Shown: positions 19,116 to 28,189, counted from the stretch's first letter. The stretch: 64,000 bases of DNA from CAZGSV01 sp964528605 (GCA_964528605.1 CAZGSV010000008.1:1-64000); one strand, 5' to 3'. Numbers and translations: made by a program. The notes: generated from the sequence alone by a model not told the origin.

Positions 19116-19712
19116 CTATTCCTCCGCTCGCTCCTCCTCGCTGCGCGTTACCACCGCATCTATCAGCCCGTATTGCTGGGCCTCCTCCGCCGACATGAAG
19201 TAGTCGCGTTCCGTGTCCTGCTGCACCTTCTCAATCGGTTGGCCCGTGTGCTTGGCCAAGATCTGGTTCAGGATATCCCGCGTGCGGAGCAATTCCCGCG
19301 CGTGTATCTCTACATCTGTCGCTTGGCCCGGAATCCCGCGCGTCCACGGCTGGTGGATGAGCAACCTTGAAAAAGGTAACGCGAAACGCTTGCCCTTAGT
19401 TCCGGCCGCCAGCAGCACCGCGCCCATGCTCGCCGCCATCCCCAGGCAGTAGGTGTGCACCTCGGGGTGGACGTACTGCATGGTGTCGTAAATCGCCAGT
19501 CCGGCGTACGGGGAGCCCCCCGGGCTGTTGATGTACAGTGAGATCGGGGCCTCGTACTCCTCCGTCTGCAGGTAGAGCATCTGCGCGATCACCAGGTTTG
19601 CCAGATCGTCGTCGATCGGCTGCCCGATGAAGATGATGCGCTCCTTCAGCAGCCGCGAGTAGATGTCGTAGAAACGCTCTCCCCGCGGGGTCTGCTCAAC
19701 TACCATCAGCAT
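19116..19712 (-). CDS. clpP: ClpP protease subunit
   Basis: Tetradecameric serine protease partner of ClpX. With the start at ATG 19712 the triad is S95 (GMAASMGAVL), H120 (LIHQPW) and D170 (DTERDYF), and the length is 198 residues, matching the family. The start follows AGGAGG by nine bases and lies inside the end of tig (17-base overlap), indicating coupling. The open frame continues 26 codons upstream, but that stretch is arginine-rich read-through of tig. The clpX start lies 44 bases downstream. Confidence 0.97.
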   Translation of the reverse strand: MLMVVEQTPRGERFYDIYSRLLKERIIFIGQPIDDDLANLVIAQMLYLQTEEYEAPISLYINSPGGSPYAGLAIYDTMQYVHPEVHTYCLGMAASMGAVLLAAGTKGKRFALPFSRLLIHQPWTRGIPGQATDVEIHARELLRTRDILNQILAKHTGQPIEKVQQDTERDYFMSAEEAQQYGLIDAVVTRSEEERAEE

Positions 19713-20955
19713 CGCTCTCACCCTCCTTCTCGGCCTGTTCCTGGCCCGCCTCCGCCCCCGCCTGTTCAGGACGCTGTGCCCGTTCCACAAGCACTTCCAT
19801 CACCCGCTCCCGTACGAGCCCCGCCCGCCGGCGCTCCTCCGCCTCCTCGTCCTCCGCCCCGGCGGGCATCTCCACCTCTATGTTTTCCCGTTTCGCTACT
19901 TCCTCCACCACCAATTGCTCCTTGATCCGCCGCTGCGCCGACTCCAGCGCCTGCTGGAACACTTGCTCCGCGGTGTTGGCCCCTTCGCCACGCAGGCTCT
20001 CGAGGCTCAGGCCTCGGGAACGCAGGGAGTCCACGAGATCGCCGACTATCCCAGCCGCCAACTTGACCGTGCTGTAGACGGGCACCTCGATGCGCGACTT
20101 CGCCACCAACTGCTCCAGCAGCGCTTGGCGCCTTCGCTGCTCCTGCTCCCGGTCCGCCTGCTGCTGCAGTTGCTCGACCAGCCGCGCCTTCAACTCCTCC
20201 AGCGACTTGACCCGCCCCACGGTTCGCGCGAATTCGTCGTCCAACTCCGGCACGACCTTCTGGGCCACGCGGACGGCCTTGAAGCGGCAATCCCCGCGCT
20301 TCTGGCCCTCCTCGTCTTTCACCTCGAACGACCTTTCCTCGCCGGCCTTGATGCCCAGCAGCCCCTTGCGGATGTCGCCCTCCACGCGCTCGCTGCCCAG
20401 GTCTATGCGGGCCGATTCATCTATCAACCAGTTGCCATCCACGCGCCGGAACTCGAGTTCTCCCTCCACGACATCGGTTTCGCCGGCGGGCTCGGCGCTG
20501 TCCTCCATTTGGGCCTGCTGCTGCCGCATGTTCTCCAGCGCCTGCTCCACGTCGGGAACCTCTTCCTCGGGCGCGCCATCGGGGTCCAACTCGGCGTAAT
20601 CGGCCACGGTGACCCTTGGCCGCTCGACCAGGCTGAAGCGGAAGACGAGCGGGTCGCCCTCGCGCAGGTGGTAGGTCTCCAGCGTCGGACCCTCGAGCGC
20701 CTCGAGCCCGTACTTCGCCATCACCTCACGCGCGGCGGCGGGCACGATCTCCGACAGCATCGTCCGGCGCAACTCCTCCTGATTCACCCGCGCCCTGATG
20801 ATGTTCTTGGGCGCATGCCCGCGCCGGAATCCCGGCACCTTGATGTTAGCGCCAAACTCCGCGTAGGCTCGGTCATAGGCTGCGGTTACGGTGTCCGCGT
20901 CTATGGTGACCGTGCAGGATATCAACCCGTTGTCTCGTGCCAATTCCGCCTGCAA
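19696..20955 (-). CDS. tig: Trigger factor
   Basis: Ribosome-bound chaperone that meets nascent chains. The ribosome-binding domain carries the signature GFRRGHAPKNIIRARVN (family GFRxGKxP), followed by the arm segments and a central region with the FKBP-like fold of the family (VVEGELEFRR, SFEVKDEEGQKRGDCRFKAV). The C-terminal helical chaperone domain ends in an acidic, Glu-rich tail. At 419 residues it is close to the E. coli length (432). The start codon at 20955 needs checking, but the N-terminus MQAELARDNGLISCTVTID aligns with the family. First gene of the tig-clpP-clpX-lon cluster. Confidence 0.93.
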   Translation of the reverse strand: MQAELARDNGLISCTVTIDADTVTAAYDRAYAEFGANIKVPGFRRGHAPKNIIRARVNQEELRRTMLSEIVPAAAREVMAKYGLEALEGPTLETYHLREGDPLVFRFSLVERPRVTVADYAELDPDGAPEEEVPDVEQALENMRQQQAQMEDSAEPAGETDVVEGELEFRRVDGNWLIDESARIDLGSERVEGDIRKGLLGIKAGEERSFEVKDEEGQKRGDCRFKAVRVAQKVVPELDDEFARTVGRVKSLEELKARLVEQLQQQADREQEQRRRQALLEQLVAKSRIEVPVYSTVKLAAGIVGDLVDSLRSRGLSLESLRGEGANTAEQVFQQALESAQRRIKEQLVVEEVAKRENIEVEMPAGAEDEEAEERRRAGLVRERVMEVLVERAQRPEQAGAEAGQEQAEKEGESDADGS

Positions 20956-21340
20956 CGCTTAAACCTCCGCTTCCGGAGGCATACCGCCTCCGTCGTATGT
21001 GTCCCCGTCTCCTGCGGCTGCGGGGCTACTTGGTTGCCTCAGTGGCCTGCCGCCCGCAAGGGGCCATCCCCGCGTCCAACGGCTCACTCCCCTGGGGATA
21101 CCTAGAAAATGGAGCCCCAAACCGAAAACTGCACAACATAGAGGGGCCCCTATTCGGGTGTTGAAAGCCTACCGAAACTGGCGATGTCCGTCAATCCGGG
21201 CCGACGACGCAGATTCCGGTCGGGCTCCCTGGCGCGCCCGGCCAGAGGGAAGCACTCCGGGGCTGACTTCTCGCTCGATCAGCGAATAGCCTCACGTCGC
21301 TGTTTGTGGGACAGCGAGAGGTCCCAGGGCGAAGAAGCGC
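20956..21340. other. Gene-free gap upstream of tig
   Basis: Contains repeat A1 and the likely promoter region of tig; no gene was seen. Confidence 0.5.
21108..21250 (+). repeat. Dispersed repeat family A, copy A1
   Basis: Starts GGAGCCCCAAACCGAAAA, then GCACAACATAGAGGGGCCC, and later the 20-base core GTCCGTCAATCCGGGCCGAC that is identical in A2 and A4. Confidence 0.75.
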
Positions 21341-22225
21341 TCAGGGCCTCGTTTGTGGAGTCGCGACGCTCTCCGCATTGGCCGTGCGTACCAGCGCGTC
21401 AGGATTGCAGTCGAGGAGGGCGAAGGGCTGCTCGGCCAAGGTCAGCTCGTTGCCGAAGAAACGGACCCGCGCGGTGTCCTTGCCGACGACCTCCGCGAAA
21501 GTCCGGGTGCCCTCAGACGCCATGCAGCCTTGCACTAGAACATCCCGTGCGTTGACCAGTCGCACGACGGCGTCGTTCTCCGTGGAGGGCCGACCGCGGA
21601 ATCCGTTTAGGCGCAGCGTCTTGACGTCCTCGCACATCAGCGCGATGCCCCGACGGCCCGGTGCGGAAGGCTGGGGTATGCCCGATTCCGTCACCCAATG
21701 GATGGTGTAGTAGTCCAACTCGGCGAGACGAAAGAAGCCGTCGTCGTATCCCAGTTGCACGTCGGAAAGCGTGAGCCCGGCCACGTGCCGGCAATAAAGG
21801 CCGTAAGCCGGCAGCGCGTGGAACATCTCCGGGTCCGGATACTCGGCTTCCATCTCGGGTACGGCGTCGTTCGGTGAGCCATAGGGCACGCCCCCCGCGT
21901 AGTGCAGTTGGATGTTCGCGAGGATCACGTTCTCCACGTCGTGACCGGGAATGCCCGTGATTGTCGAAGCGATGGTTCCGCCGGTGGCCGTGACGTTGCT
22001 GATGATGACGTTCTTCAACGAACCGGGTACCGGCTTATCCATGTCGCGTCCGCGGTTGCCAAGGCGGATGAAGATCGGCGCGCGGGCGTTCCGCATGGTG
22101 ATGTTCGACTGGACGAGCATAGCGCGTGCGTCGTCCGGCGATCTGAAGCCGATCTCGAAGGGCCGCTTGCGCGCGCCGGTGGGATCGACGGCGCCGGCTT
22201 GCCATCCCGGGGCCCGCGGGCGCAC
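21341..22225 (-). pseudogene. C-terminal fragment of a GH28-like beta-helix protein
   Basis: About 290 residues of right-handed beta-helix matching the end of glycoside hydrolase 28 (polygalacturonase-like) proteins: NVIISNVTATGG, TITGIPGHDVENVILANIQL, YPDPEMFHALPAYGLYCRHV and VQLGYDD. Family members are usually 430-500 residues with catalytic Asp residues in the N-terminal half, which is absent. The frame simply starts, without a signal peptide, about 60 bases from a tRNA-linked repeat (E1). I therefore call it a headless remnant, probably inactive. The last 30 residues are low-complexity. Confidence 0.75.
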
Positions 22226-22285
22226 TCAGGCGCATGCAGCCAGCGTTATGCTTTCGGACCAAATGGGTCGGGGCCCGATCGGGCC

Positions 22286-22394
22286 TGCACCTAGAGACAT
22301 GGCCCCCCACCCCAACAGCCGGGTGCTGTGCAGGATGAAGGAACTCGACAGCAGGGGACCGAAGCGGACACCAAAGGAGAGACTCGGACAGAAA
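22286..22394 (-). repeat. tRNA-adjacent repeat family E, copy E1
   Basis: On the minus strand it starts directly after the encoded CCA of tRNA-Gly with TTTCTGTCCGAGTCTC and runs to CTCTAGGTGCAGG. Copy E2 (59243-59358) has the same layout after a tRNA pseudogene. Confidence 0.7.
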
Positions 22395-22470
22395 TGGAGC
22401 GGGAGACGGGATTCGAACCCGCGACATCCACCTTGGCAAGGTGGCACTCTACCAACTGAGCTACTCCCGC
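22395..22470 (-). tRNA. tRNA-Gly (GCC)
   Basis: 76 bases including an encoded CCA. Acceptor GCGGGAG pairs with CTCCCGC, the D-arm is AGCTCAGTTGGTAGAGT, the anticodon loop TTGCCAA gives GCC, and the T-arm is GCGGGTTCGAATCCCGT. All conserved positions look normal. Confidence 0.95.
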
Positions 22471-22610
22471 TCTGCCCTCACACAATACCCCAAGCGGCTT
22501 GCGCGCTCCCTCGTTGGCCCAAATACACCAGAAAGCCCCCGCCGCTCGGCCAACTATCCGGCGCGGACATCCCCCGCCCCGGTCGCGGCACCGCCAAAGC
22601 CCGCACTAAG

Positions 22611-22692
22611 TGGGCGAGGAGGGACTCGAACCCTCACGGGTCGCCCCACAGGATCCTAAGTCCTGCGTGTCTGCCAATTCCACCACTCGCCC
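22611..22692 (-). tRNA. tRNA-Leu (TAG)
   Basis: 82 bases, class II with a long variable arm (TGGGGCGACCCGT). Acceptor GGGCGAG pairs with CTCGCCC, the anticodon stem-loop CAGGA-CTTAGGA-TCCTG gives TAG, and the T-loop is TTCGAGT. CCA is not encoded. Confidence 0.93.
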
Positions 22693-22883
22693 CCGGCTTC
22701 AGCGCCGCGACTATGGGTCGCCCCCCAGCGACCTCCAAGTCGCGCCCTGGGAACAGCCGCCCCAACGCCGCGCGCAGGCGGTCGGCTCGCGAGTCCTAGT
22801 TAGGAGCGGCCACGGTTATCCCACGCGCAGCCGCCACAGCCGGAACGAGCGTGGTGCCGGGATGGCCGCGCTAGCTGCTCACC

Positions 22884-23209
22884 TCAATAGCGCTGCCGCC
22901 GCCCACCTCCGCCACCACCGCGGTTTCCCCCCCCATATCCGCCGCGACCGCCACCGCCGCCGCCGCCGTAACTGGGCCGCTCCTGTTTGGGGCGTGCCTC
23001 GTCCACCCTGAGTGTGCGGCCCTTGNNNNNNNNNNGTTGACCGCCGCGATCGCCGCAGCGGCCTTATCGTCCGGCAAGTCCACAAACCCGAAACCCTTGT
23101 CTGCGAGCAACCGCACCTCTCCCACTGGCCCCCACTCCGCGAACAACTGCCTGACTTCCTCCTCGGTCGCGTCACGGGAGAGGTTTCCTAGGAACAGACT
23201 CTTGGCCAT
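22884..23209 (-). CDS. RRM-type RNA-binding protein, interrupted by assembly gap
   Basis: Small cold-shock-type RNA-binding protein of one RNA recognition motif plus a glycine-rich tail. RNP2 is SLFLGNL at the N-terminus and RNP1 is KGFGFVDL; after the gap the last strand reads KGRTLRVDEARP. The tail is SYGGGGGGGRGGYGGG, ending in RRQRY. Ten Ns (23026-23035) interrupt it; continuing the frame needs one more base than the ten shown, so the gap length is wrong, not the gene. Start ATG 23209 is eight bases after GAGGAGG. The gene would encode about 109 residues. Such proteins bind RNA or single-stranded nucleic acid and are common in cyanobacteria and deep-branching phyla. Confidence 0.9.
23026..23035. 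other. Assembly gap (10 Ns)
   Basis: Unresolved bases within the RRM gene, showing this is scaffolded sequence. The true size is probably 11 bases, or 11 plus a multiple of three. Confidence 0.95.
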
Positions 23210-23456
23210 TCATTTGGCCTCCTCTCGACCCGCCCCAGAGCCGATCCCTCAACAGGGTTCGCCACCCCGTCCCGCACGCACGCTCGCGCGCGCTGATCGG
23301 ATGCCTTGGGAGCCACCCATCCTCAACCGCCCGCGCTGGCGGCAACAAGACCCGTGACGTCCTCCGGGCTGAAGGGAAACGCTGGTGCGTCGTCTGCTAT
23401 TAGCATACCGCATCGCGCCCAGAACATAAAGCCCCTTTCTCCGGGAGGCGGGGATG

Positions 23457-23467
23457 TGGTATACAAT
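23457..23467 (+). promoter_or_regulatory. -10 region of the tRNA-Lys promoter
   Basis: TGG followed by TATACAAT lies nine bases before the tRNA. The extended TGn form fits the other promoters in this window; no good -35 is seen. Confidence 0.45.
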
Positions 23468-23475
23468 TGCTGGTC

Positions 23476-23551
23476 GGGTCGTTAGCTCAGCCGGCAGAGC
23501 AGGGGACTCTTAATCCCAAGGTCGAAGGTTCGAGTCCTTCACGACCCACCA
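23476..23551 (+). tRNA. tRNA-Lys (CTT)
   Basis: 76 bases with encoded CCA. Acceptor GGGTCGT pairs with ACGACCC, the D-arm is AGCTCAGCCGGCAGAGC, the anticodon loop CTCTTAA gives CTT, and the T-arm is GAAGGTTCGAGTCCTTC. Confidence 0.95.
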
Positions 23552-23679
23552 GCCGTGTTGCCTCTTGTCCCTCGGTATTCAGGCTCCTCATCTGGGGCGG
23601 CGCCCGCTGGGCGAGGCGGGCAGTGGCCCGTGGCGCCGCGCCGGCGCCGGCTTCTCTGTTGGGAAGCCTGGGTTGCGCC

Positions 23680-24003
23680 CGACGCCAGAATGCCCTCCAC
23701 CACGTCGCTCGAGAGCGCGCCGCCGTTAGTGAACAGGATCGGCTTCATGCCGGCCTGCGCCGCATGGTCCACGATGGGAAAGACGGAAGGATGCAGCAGC
23801 GGCTCGCCCAGGACGTGGAAGTAGATGGGCCCGCGGAATCCGAGTGCGCCCAGTTGGTCAATCACGCTCAAGGCGAGTTCGCCAGGCATGTTCTGCTTGG
23901 CGCGGTGCGAGATCCCGGATGGACAGAAGACGCACTCGAAGTTGCAGCGGTTGGTGATCTCGAGGAAGAACATCCGCCAGTCCCAGAAGGTGTCGGTCAT
24001 CAT
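23680..24003 (-). pseudogene. N-terminal fragment of a radical SAM protein
   Basis: ATG 24003 begins a radical SAM domain: FFLEITNRCNFECVFCPSG contains the CxxxCxxC cluster that binds the 4Fe-4S centre and S-adenosylmethionine. The barrel strands IYFHVLGEPLLHP (the GE motif) and MKPILFTNGGAL follow. After about 108 residues (GILASGATQ) homology ends. The frame goes on as low-complexity Arg/Gly/Pro sequence until it meets tRNA-Lys, so at least two thirds of the barrel are missing and the gene is likely dead. Intact relatives act in peptide or cofactor modification; the subtype cannot be told. Confidence 0.75.
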
Positions 24004-24102
24004 AGCGGAGCCTCCTTGCGCTGGACGGGCACCCCGACGCCGGCACCCCCGCTATCCGAACTGATTCTGCGGGCCGCCCGATTGTTACGCGGGCGAGAGA
24101 TC

Positions 24103-24246
24103 GGTGGCGCCCCAAATCAGAAAACTGCACAAGGAGAAGGGGCCCGCGTCCGGCTGCACAGAGGCTACTGAGCATGCCCAGGTCCGTCAATCCGGGCCGA
24201 CCACCCGACTTCCTGTCAGCCTCCCTAACCCGCGCGGCCAGAGCAC
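24103..24246 (+). repeat. Dispersed repeat family A, copy A2
   Basis: GGTGGCGCCCCAAATCAG, AAAACTGCACAAGGAGAAGG, then the invariant core GTCCGTCAATCCGGGCCGAC (24182-24201) and CGCGCGGCCAGAG as in A1. Confidence 0.75.
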
Positions 24247-24324
24247 AGCGCTACTGAAGCCCTAGGCGTGCGTCACGCGACGCTGCGCCCTGCCCCACCC
24301 TGGTCTGGTCGCCTGACCTCGCCC

Positions 24325-24392
24325 TACTGTCTGCTTGCCAGACCGCCCATTCGCCAACATACTCCCTGGAGCGGTTTCCGAGGGCAAGGCCA
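24325..24392 (+). repeat. Dispersed repeat family B, copy B1
   Basis: Contains CTGTCTGCTTGCCAGACC, then AACATACTCCCTGGAGCGG and AGGGCAAGGCCAG, matching copies at 37.8, 50.0 and 63.5 kb and inverted copies at 41.7 and 58.9 kb. Confidence 0.65.
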
Positions 24393-24430
24393 GCTAGGCG
24401 TTCTGCTGTGCTCTCTGCGCGATAGCGCGG

Positions 24431-24740
24431 TTAGTACTCCTTGCCGAGCTGCTGCAATCGGTTCTCGATCGCCTGGCGGTCGAGGCCGAATTTCCTCACG
24501 AAACCGGCCAGTGTGAGGTCGCGTTTCATTGAGTTGCAGTTCGCGCAAACCCAGACCATGTTTCCTGCAACCGACCTGCCGCCTTTGGAGAGCGGATGTA
24601 TATGGTCTGCGTGGGGGGTGATCGCCCAGGGGACCGCCGCAGTACGGACACCAAGGTTGTTTGGCCAGTTCACGACGGACTGATGCCGCCACTCCACGGC
24701 TCGTGCGCGCATTCGCGGCAGCCGCCGCGGCCCTACATGC
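24431..24740 (-). pseudogene. HNH endonuclease, frameshifted
   Basis: The HNH fold is split over two frames. The first reads RRELAKQPWCPYCGGPLGDH (zinc CxxC), and the second reads HADHIHPLSKGG followed by NMVWVCANCNSMKRDLTL (His-Asn-His core and second CxxC) to KEY. The switch is at a run of six G (24613-24618, plus strand); five would join them as GDHPHADHIHPL. The family cuts DNA and is common in mobile elements. The start is unclear because both frames run upstream without a good ribosome site. It is either a recent pseudogene or a one-base assembly error. Confidence 0.7.
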
Positions 24741-24768
24741 GGGCGGCGAGGGACGAGGAGGGCGTAGG

Positions 24769-25110
24769 GTGCGGGTAGCGCACCTGACGTATTCGTTCAT
24801 GCCGGTGGGGGGCGGCGGACCGGTACTTGCTGCAACTGTTCGAGGTGCTGCGCGAGGCGGGGCATGAGCAGGTGGTCTATCAGAGGTGGACGGAGGAGGC
24901 GGAGGTGTTCGTGCGGCCGCTGCCGAAGGTGCCGGGATGGCTGAGGCGGGGGGAGTTCTGGCTGGTGCCGGTTCTGGCGGGGATGAGGCGGGGGGAACTG
25001 CGGGGGTACGAGCGAGTGATAGTGCACTACGCGCCGTATCTGATGGCGTGTCCGCATCCGCGGGCGATTGTGATTTCGCACGAGGTCTTTTGGGATGACC
25101 GGCCGGGGGC
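24769..25110 (+). pseudogene. Truncated, frameshifted glycosyltransferase (GT4-like)
   Basis: GTG 24769, seven bases after GGAGG, starts RVAHLTYSFMPVG, typical of the first beta strand and glycine loop of GT-B family 4 enzymes. The frame then shifts at a run of six G (24807-24812); with five the protein goes on as ADRYLLQLFEVLREAGHE and further to VIVHYAPYLM and AIVISHEVFWDDRP. After about 112 residues the similarity stops, 20 bases before the end of the convergent SDR gene, so the donor-binding half is missing. Not expected to be active. Confidence 0.7.
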
Positions 25111-25129
25111 GCTGCGGAGCCGACCGCGG

Positions 25130-26584
25130 CTAGGGCCGTGCGGCCTCGCGGGCGATGGCCCTGACCATGCCGGCGAAGACGTGCCCGTGGATGGGGTAGA
25201 GGCCGTACCAGTAGACGAGGCCGGACAGGCCCCAGGGGTCGAAGATGGCCGTCTGCCTGATGGTGGCGCCGAGCGCCGTCGGCTCGACCTCGAACTGCAG
25301 CCATCCGCGCCCGGGCATCTTCATGTCCGCGACCAGACGCAGCAAGCGGTCCGGCTCGAAGGCCTCGACGCGCCAGCAGTCCACCACGTCGCCAACCTGG
25401 AGTTCCTCAGGGTCACGGCGGCCACGCCACATGCCCACCCCACCCAGGACCTTGTCTATGATGCCGCGGGCATTCCACAGCCAGTTGGCGTGGTACCAGC
25501 GCCGGTGGCCGCCGATGCGGCGAATGGGGGCGAAGGCCCTCTCTGGCGGTAGAGAGACCTCGACCGCGCGCGAATCAACCAGCCTAGCGCCGAACTTCAC
25601 TCCGCCCCAGCCCGCCTTCTTCTCCGCGGCAGCCATGAGGTCGCCCCAGCGCGCCTCCGCGAACGTCCGGTCCTCGGTCTCCAACTCGTGACGGATGGCC
25701 TCGGGCATTCCCTTCGGCTCGACGCCGAAGGCCTCGCGCGCGCCGCTCTCCCAAACGACGGTCTCGTTGCGCAGGCCCTCGATCAGCTTCCTGCCCACAC
25801 GAGCTTGGGCGGGAGTGAGGAGGGCGAGCCACAAACTGGTGAGGCGGAGGGTGAGTACGGGAATGGGGACCATCAGTCGCTTGAGGCGGCGCTGCCTGGC
25901 GTACTCCTTCATCAGGTCCAGATAGGAGACCGGACATGCCCCGCCAATCTCGAATATCTCGTTGTGCTTGGTTTGGCGGTCGAGCGCGCCCAGCAGGAAG
26001 TAGATCACGTCGTGTATGCCGATGGGCTGGGAGAGCGTTCGGACCCACCTGGGCGCGGGGATGAGGGGCAGCTTCTCGATCAGCGCGCGGATGAACTCGA
26101 AGGAGACGCTGTTGGCGCCGATGATGATGGAGGCCCTGAACTCGATTGTCTGCACGCCCGATTCACGCAGGATGGAGCCGACCTCCTGACGGCTCGTTAG
26201 GTGCCTGGAGAGATGGGAGCCGTGGGCCAGAGCCCCGAGGTAGATGATGCGCTGCACGCCGGTCTCGCGCGCGGCCCGAGCGAAGTTCTCCGCGGCGCGG
26301 CGGTCCTCCTCCTCGAACGGGCCAGCGGAGGCCATCGAGTGCACCAGGTAGTAGGCCGTGTGGACTCCTTGCATGGCGTTGCCCAACGATTCGATGTCCA
26401 GCACGTCGCCCTGCACGACCTCGGTCGAGTCACGCAGCAGGGGGCGCAGGCGCTCCGGGCGCCGGGCGAGGCAGCGCAGGCGATGCCCGAACATCTCCAG
26501 CGCCTTGGCCAGACGACCGCCGACTGCGCCGGTGGCGCCAGTGACCAGTATCAGGCGTTCGTCAGCCGCGCGGTTGTCTGCCAA
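25130..26584 (-). CDS. SDR oxidoreductase with DUF2867 domain
   Basis: 484 residues. The N-terminal part is an extended/atypical short-chain dehydrogenase: VTGATGAVGGRLAKAL (NAD(P)-binding GxxGxxG), GDVLDIESLGNAMQGV, YYLVHSM and RIIYLGALA. The C-terminal 170 residues are a DUF2867-like START-related domain with MWRGRRDPEELQVGDVVDCWRVE and LVYWYGLYPIHGHVFAGMVRAIA. This two-domain architecture is known in bacteria, often near electron-transfer or quinone genes, and its substrate is not known. The active-site YxxxK is not obvious, so it may bind rather than reduce. It ends convergently with the broken glycosyltransferase. Confidence 0.85.
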   Translation of the reverse strand: MADNRAADERLILVTGATGAVGGRLAKALEMFGHRLRCLARRPERLRPLLRDSTEVVQGDVLDIESLGNAMQGVHTAYYLVHSMASAGPFEEEDRRAAENFARAARETGVQRIIYLGALAHGSHLSRHLTSRQEVGSILRESGVQTIEFRASIIIGANSVSFEFIRALIEKLPLIPAPRWVRTLSQPIGIHDVIYFLLGALDRQTKHNEIFEIGGACPVSYLDLMKEYARQRRLKRLMVPIPVLTLRLTSLWLALLTPAQARVGRKLIEGLRNETVVWESGAREAFGVEPKGMPEAIRHELETEDRTFAEARWGDLMAAAEKKAGWGGVKFGARLVDSRAVEVSLPPERAFAPIRRIGGHRRWYHANWLWNARGIIDKVLGGVGMWRGRRDPEELQVGDVVDCWRVEAFEPDRLLRLVADMKMPGRGWLQFEVEPTALGATIRQTAIFDPWGLSGLVYWYGLYPIHGHVFAGMVRAIAREAARP

Positions 26585-26808
26585 GCCGCTGCCTCCCGCA
26601 TTCTATGGCGCGCCGGTCCGGGCGTGTGTCATGACGCAGGGCGCCGGAGTGTGGAGTGGGCCGTGGCGGTCGCGGCCCACGGCTGGGGCGACAAGGACGG
26701 TTACAGCCAGCCAAAGCAAACACTTCGTCACGCGCATGGGAGGGCATTATACCCGCCGCTTCGCAGCCCAGCGACCAGCCGCCACCGGGAAAGGGGTGCG
26801 AGCGCGTC

Positions 26809-26839
26809 TTGACGCCGCCAGACTCCAGCCCGGCATAAT
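26809..26839 (+). promoter_or_regulatory. Candidate promoter for the DUF1284-like gene
   Basis: TTGACG (26809-26814) and CATAAT (26834-26839) separated by 19 bases, about 40 bases before the start codon. Confidence 0.4.
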
Positions 26840-26881
26840 GCTCGAGACATGCGGTTCGGATTCCCTTTGAGGAGTGCCGAT

Positions 26882-27889
26882 ATGACCGAGAAGCGACGAG
26901 GCCTCGAGGTGAGGCCGTACCAACTGATGCACATTATCTTACGGCTCGGCGAGGGGCGTGGGGACGACCTGGGCGACGCGCGGCTCAACGAGATACTGCG
27001 CGCCGTGCGGGCGGATCCCGCAGTGCCGCTGACCTTGCGCTGCAACGTCACGAGCACTTACGAATACCAGAACCCGGGGACGGCCGAGGACACACCCGAG
27101 GGCGCGCTGTTCAACGTGCGGCGCGACCTGAAGATCATGCAGCGCATGGGGATGACGCCCGGCGCGACACATCCAGCTACACAGGTGTTCAAGCGGCTGC
27201 TGGAGGCAGTGGACACGGCGAAAGACATCCTGTGGTTCGAAGAGGCAACCTCCCGGGCCTGGCGAGGCGAGCCACGCGAGAACTGCCGTTACGAAGAGGG
27301 GCGGGCGCTGGGTCTGGAGGCGGTCATCCCCGGTCGCAGCGAACAGGAAATGGCGCGGGTCAAAGTGGAATCGGTCAAGGCGATGTACGCGGCCGAGAGA
27401 TTGGACATCAGACCGCACCACCTAATGTGCATGGCGTGTTTCTACGGCGACCGGGAGGAACTCGCGCCCATTCCGGCGGACAACCTCTTCGAGGCCATAG
27501 ACATCATCCACCGCAACCCCGAGATTCCGATCCGGCTGATGTGCGGCCCGTGCATGATCTGCCCCCCCTGTGCGGGCTATCTTCCGGCTACCGGAGATTG
27601 CATCGCCGGGGTGGCGATGTCGCTGCGCGACGAACTGAAGGACTTGGACGTTCTCCAGCGGCTCGGGCTGGAGTACGGCGACACCTTGCCCGCGAGCAAA
27701 ATGTACAGGGGCCTATTCGATTGCATCGCCTCGACGACTGAGATTTGCGGCTATGGGGACGGCGTGGCGCGCAGCCCGGAGTGGCATGTCTGCCGGGGGC
27801 CCGAAGGCAGCGCCGGATACAAGAGGGCGCGCGCGGAAGGGCTGGGCTTCCTGAACCCACCGTCGGAGCCGTGCACGACCGGCCTGTAG
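26882..27889 (+). CDS. Cys-rich protein with DUF1284-like domain
   Basis: 335 residues, function unknown. The second half begins LDIRPHHLMCMACFYGDREEL, a close match to the DUF1284 opening (RxHHxxC), and then has a cysteine cluster MCGPCMICPPCAGYLPATGDC likely to bind metal or an iron-sulfur cluster. The first half starts with the parallel segment LEVRPYQLMHIILRLGEGR, in which the HH and Cys are replaced, so the protein looks like a duplicated domain with one degenerate copy. Cys residues also occur near the end (DCIASTTEICGYGD). ATG 26882 is seven bases after GAGGAG. No signal peptide, so probably cytosolic. It is single-gene, with its own promoter. Confidence 0.75.
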   Translation: MTEKRRGLEVRPYQLMHIILRLGEGRGDDLGDARLNEILRAVRADPAVPLTLRCNVTSTYEYQNPGTAEDTPEGALFNVRRDLKIMQRMGMTPGATHPATQVFKRLLEAVDTAKDILWFEEATSRAWRGEPRENCRYEEGRALGLEAVIPGRSEQEMARVKVESVKAMYAAERLDIRPHHLMCMACFYGDREELAPIPADNLFEAIDIIHRNPEIPIRLMCGPCMICPPCAGYLPATGDCIAGVAMSLRDELKDLDVLQRLGLEYGDTLPASKMYRGLFDCIASTTEICGYGDGVARSPEWHVCRGPEGSAGYKRARAEGLGFLNPPSEPCTTGL

Positions 27890-28100
27890 GAGCGCCAGAG
27901 GAGAGCCGGTCTGCCTAGCCGCGCGAGGCCGCTAAGCGGGGGCGGGCGGGCGGCGGCCACCCCCTACTAGCGGCCGGGTCCTGCGATGGCGCCGGAGGCG
28001 GCGAATTGCCCATGGGGTTCCGCGGGCGGCGACCGCCCGAGGAGGGGCAGTCTCGCGGGGATCAGGCCGAACACCGAGAAAGGGCTTTGTTCGAGAAAGC

Positions 28101-28130
28101 TTGCGCCCCTGACCGTCTGCCGAGTATGAT
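28101..28130 (+). promoter_or_regulatory. Candidate promoter of the exported-protein operon
   Basis: TTGCGC (28101-28106), 18-base spacer, TATGAT (28125-28130, five of six consensus bases), 60 bases before the first gene of the 28190-32317 cluster. Confidence 0.5.
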
Positions 28131-28189
28131 GACACTAGGTGCTGTGGGGGCGTGCCCGGAGCACCGAGATACCAGTAGGGGGTGTCCCC

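Larger units (their letters stand above)
24004..24430. other. Gene-free gap with repeats A2 and B1
   Basis: Lies between the radical SAM and HNH remnants. It contains one copy each of two dispersed repeat families, and no gene was seen. Confidence 0.5.
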
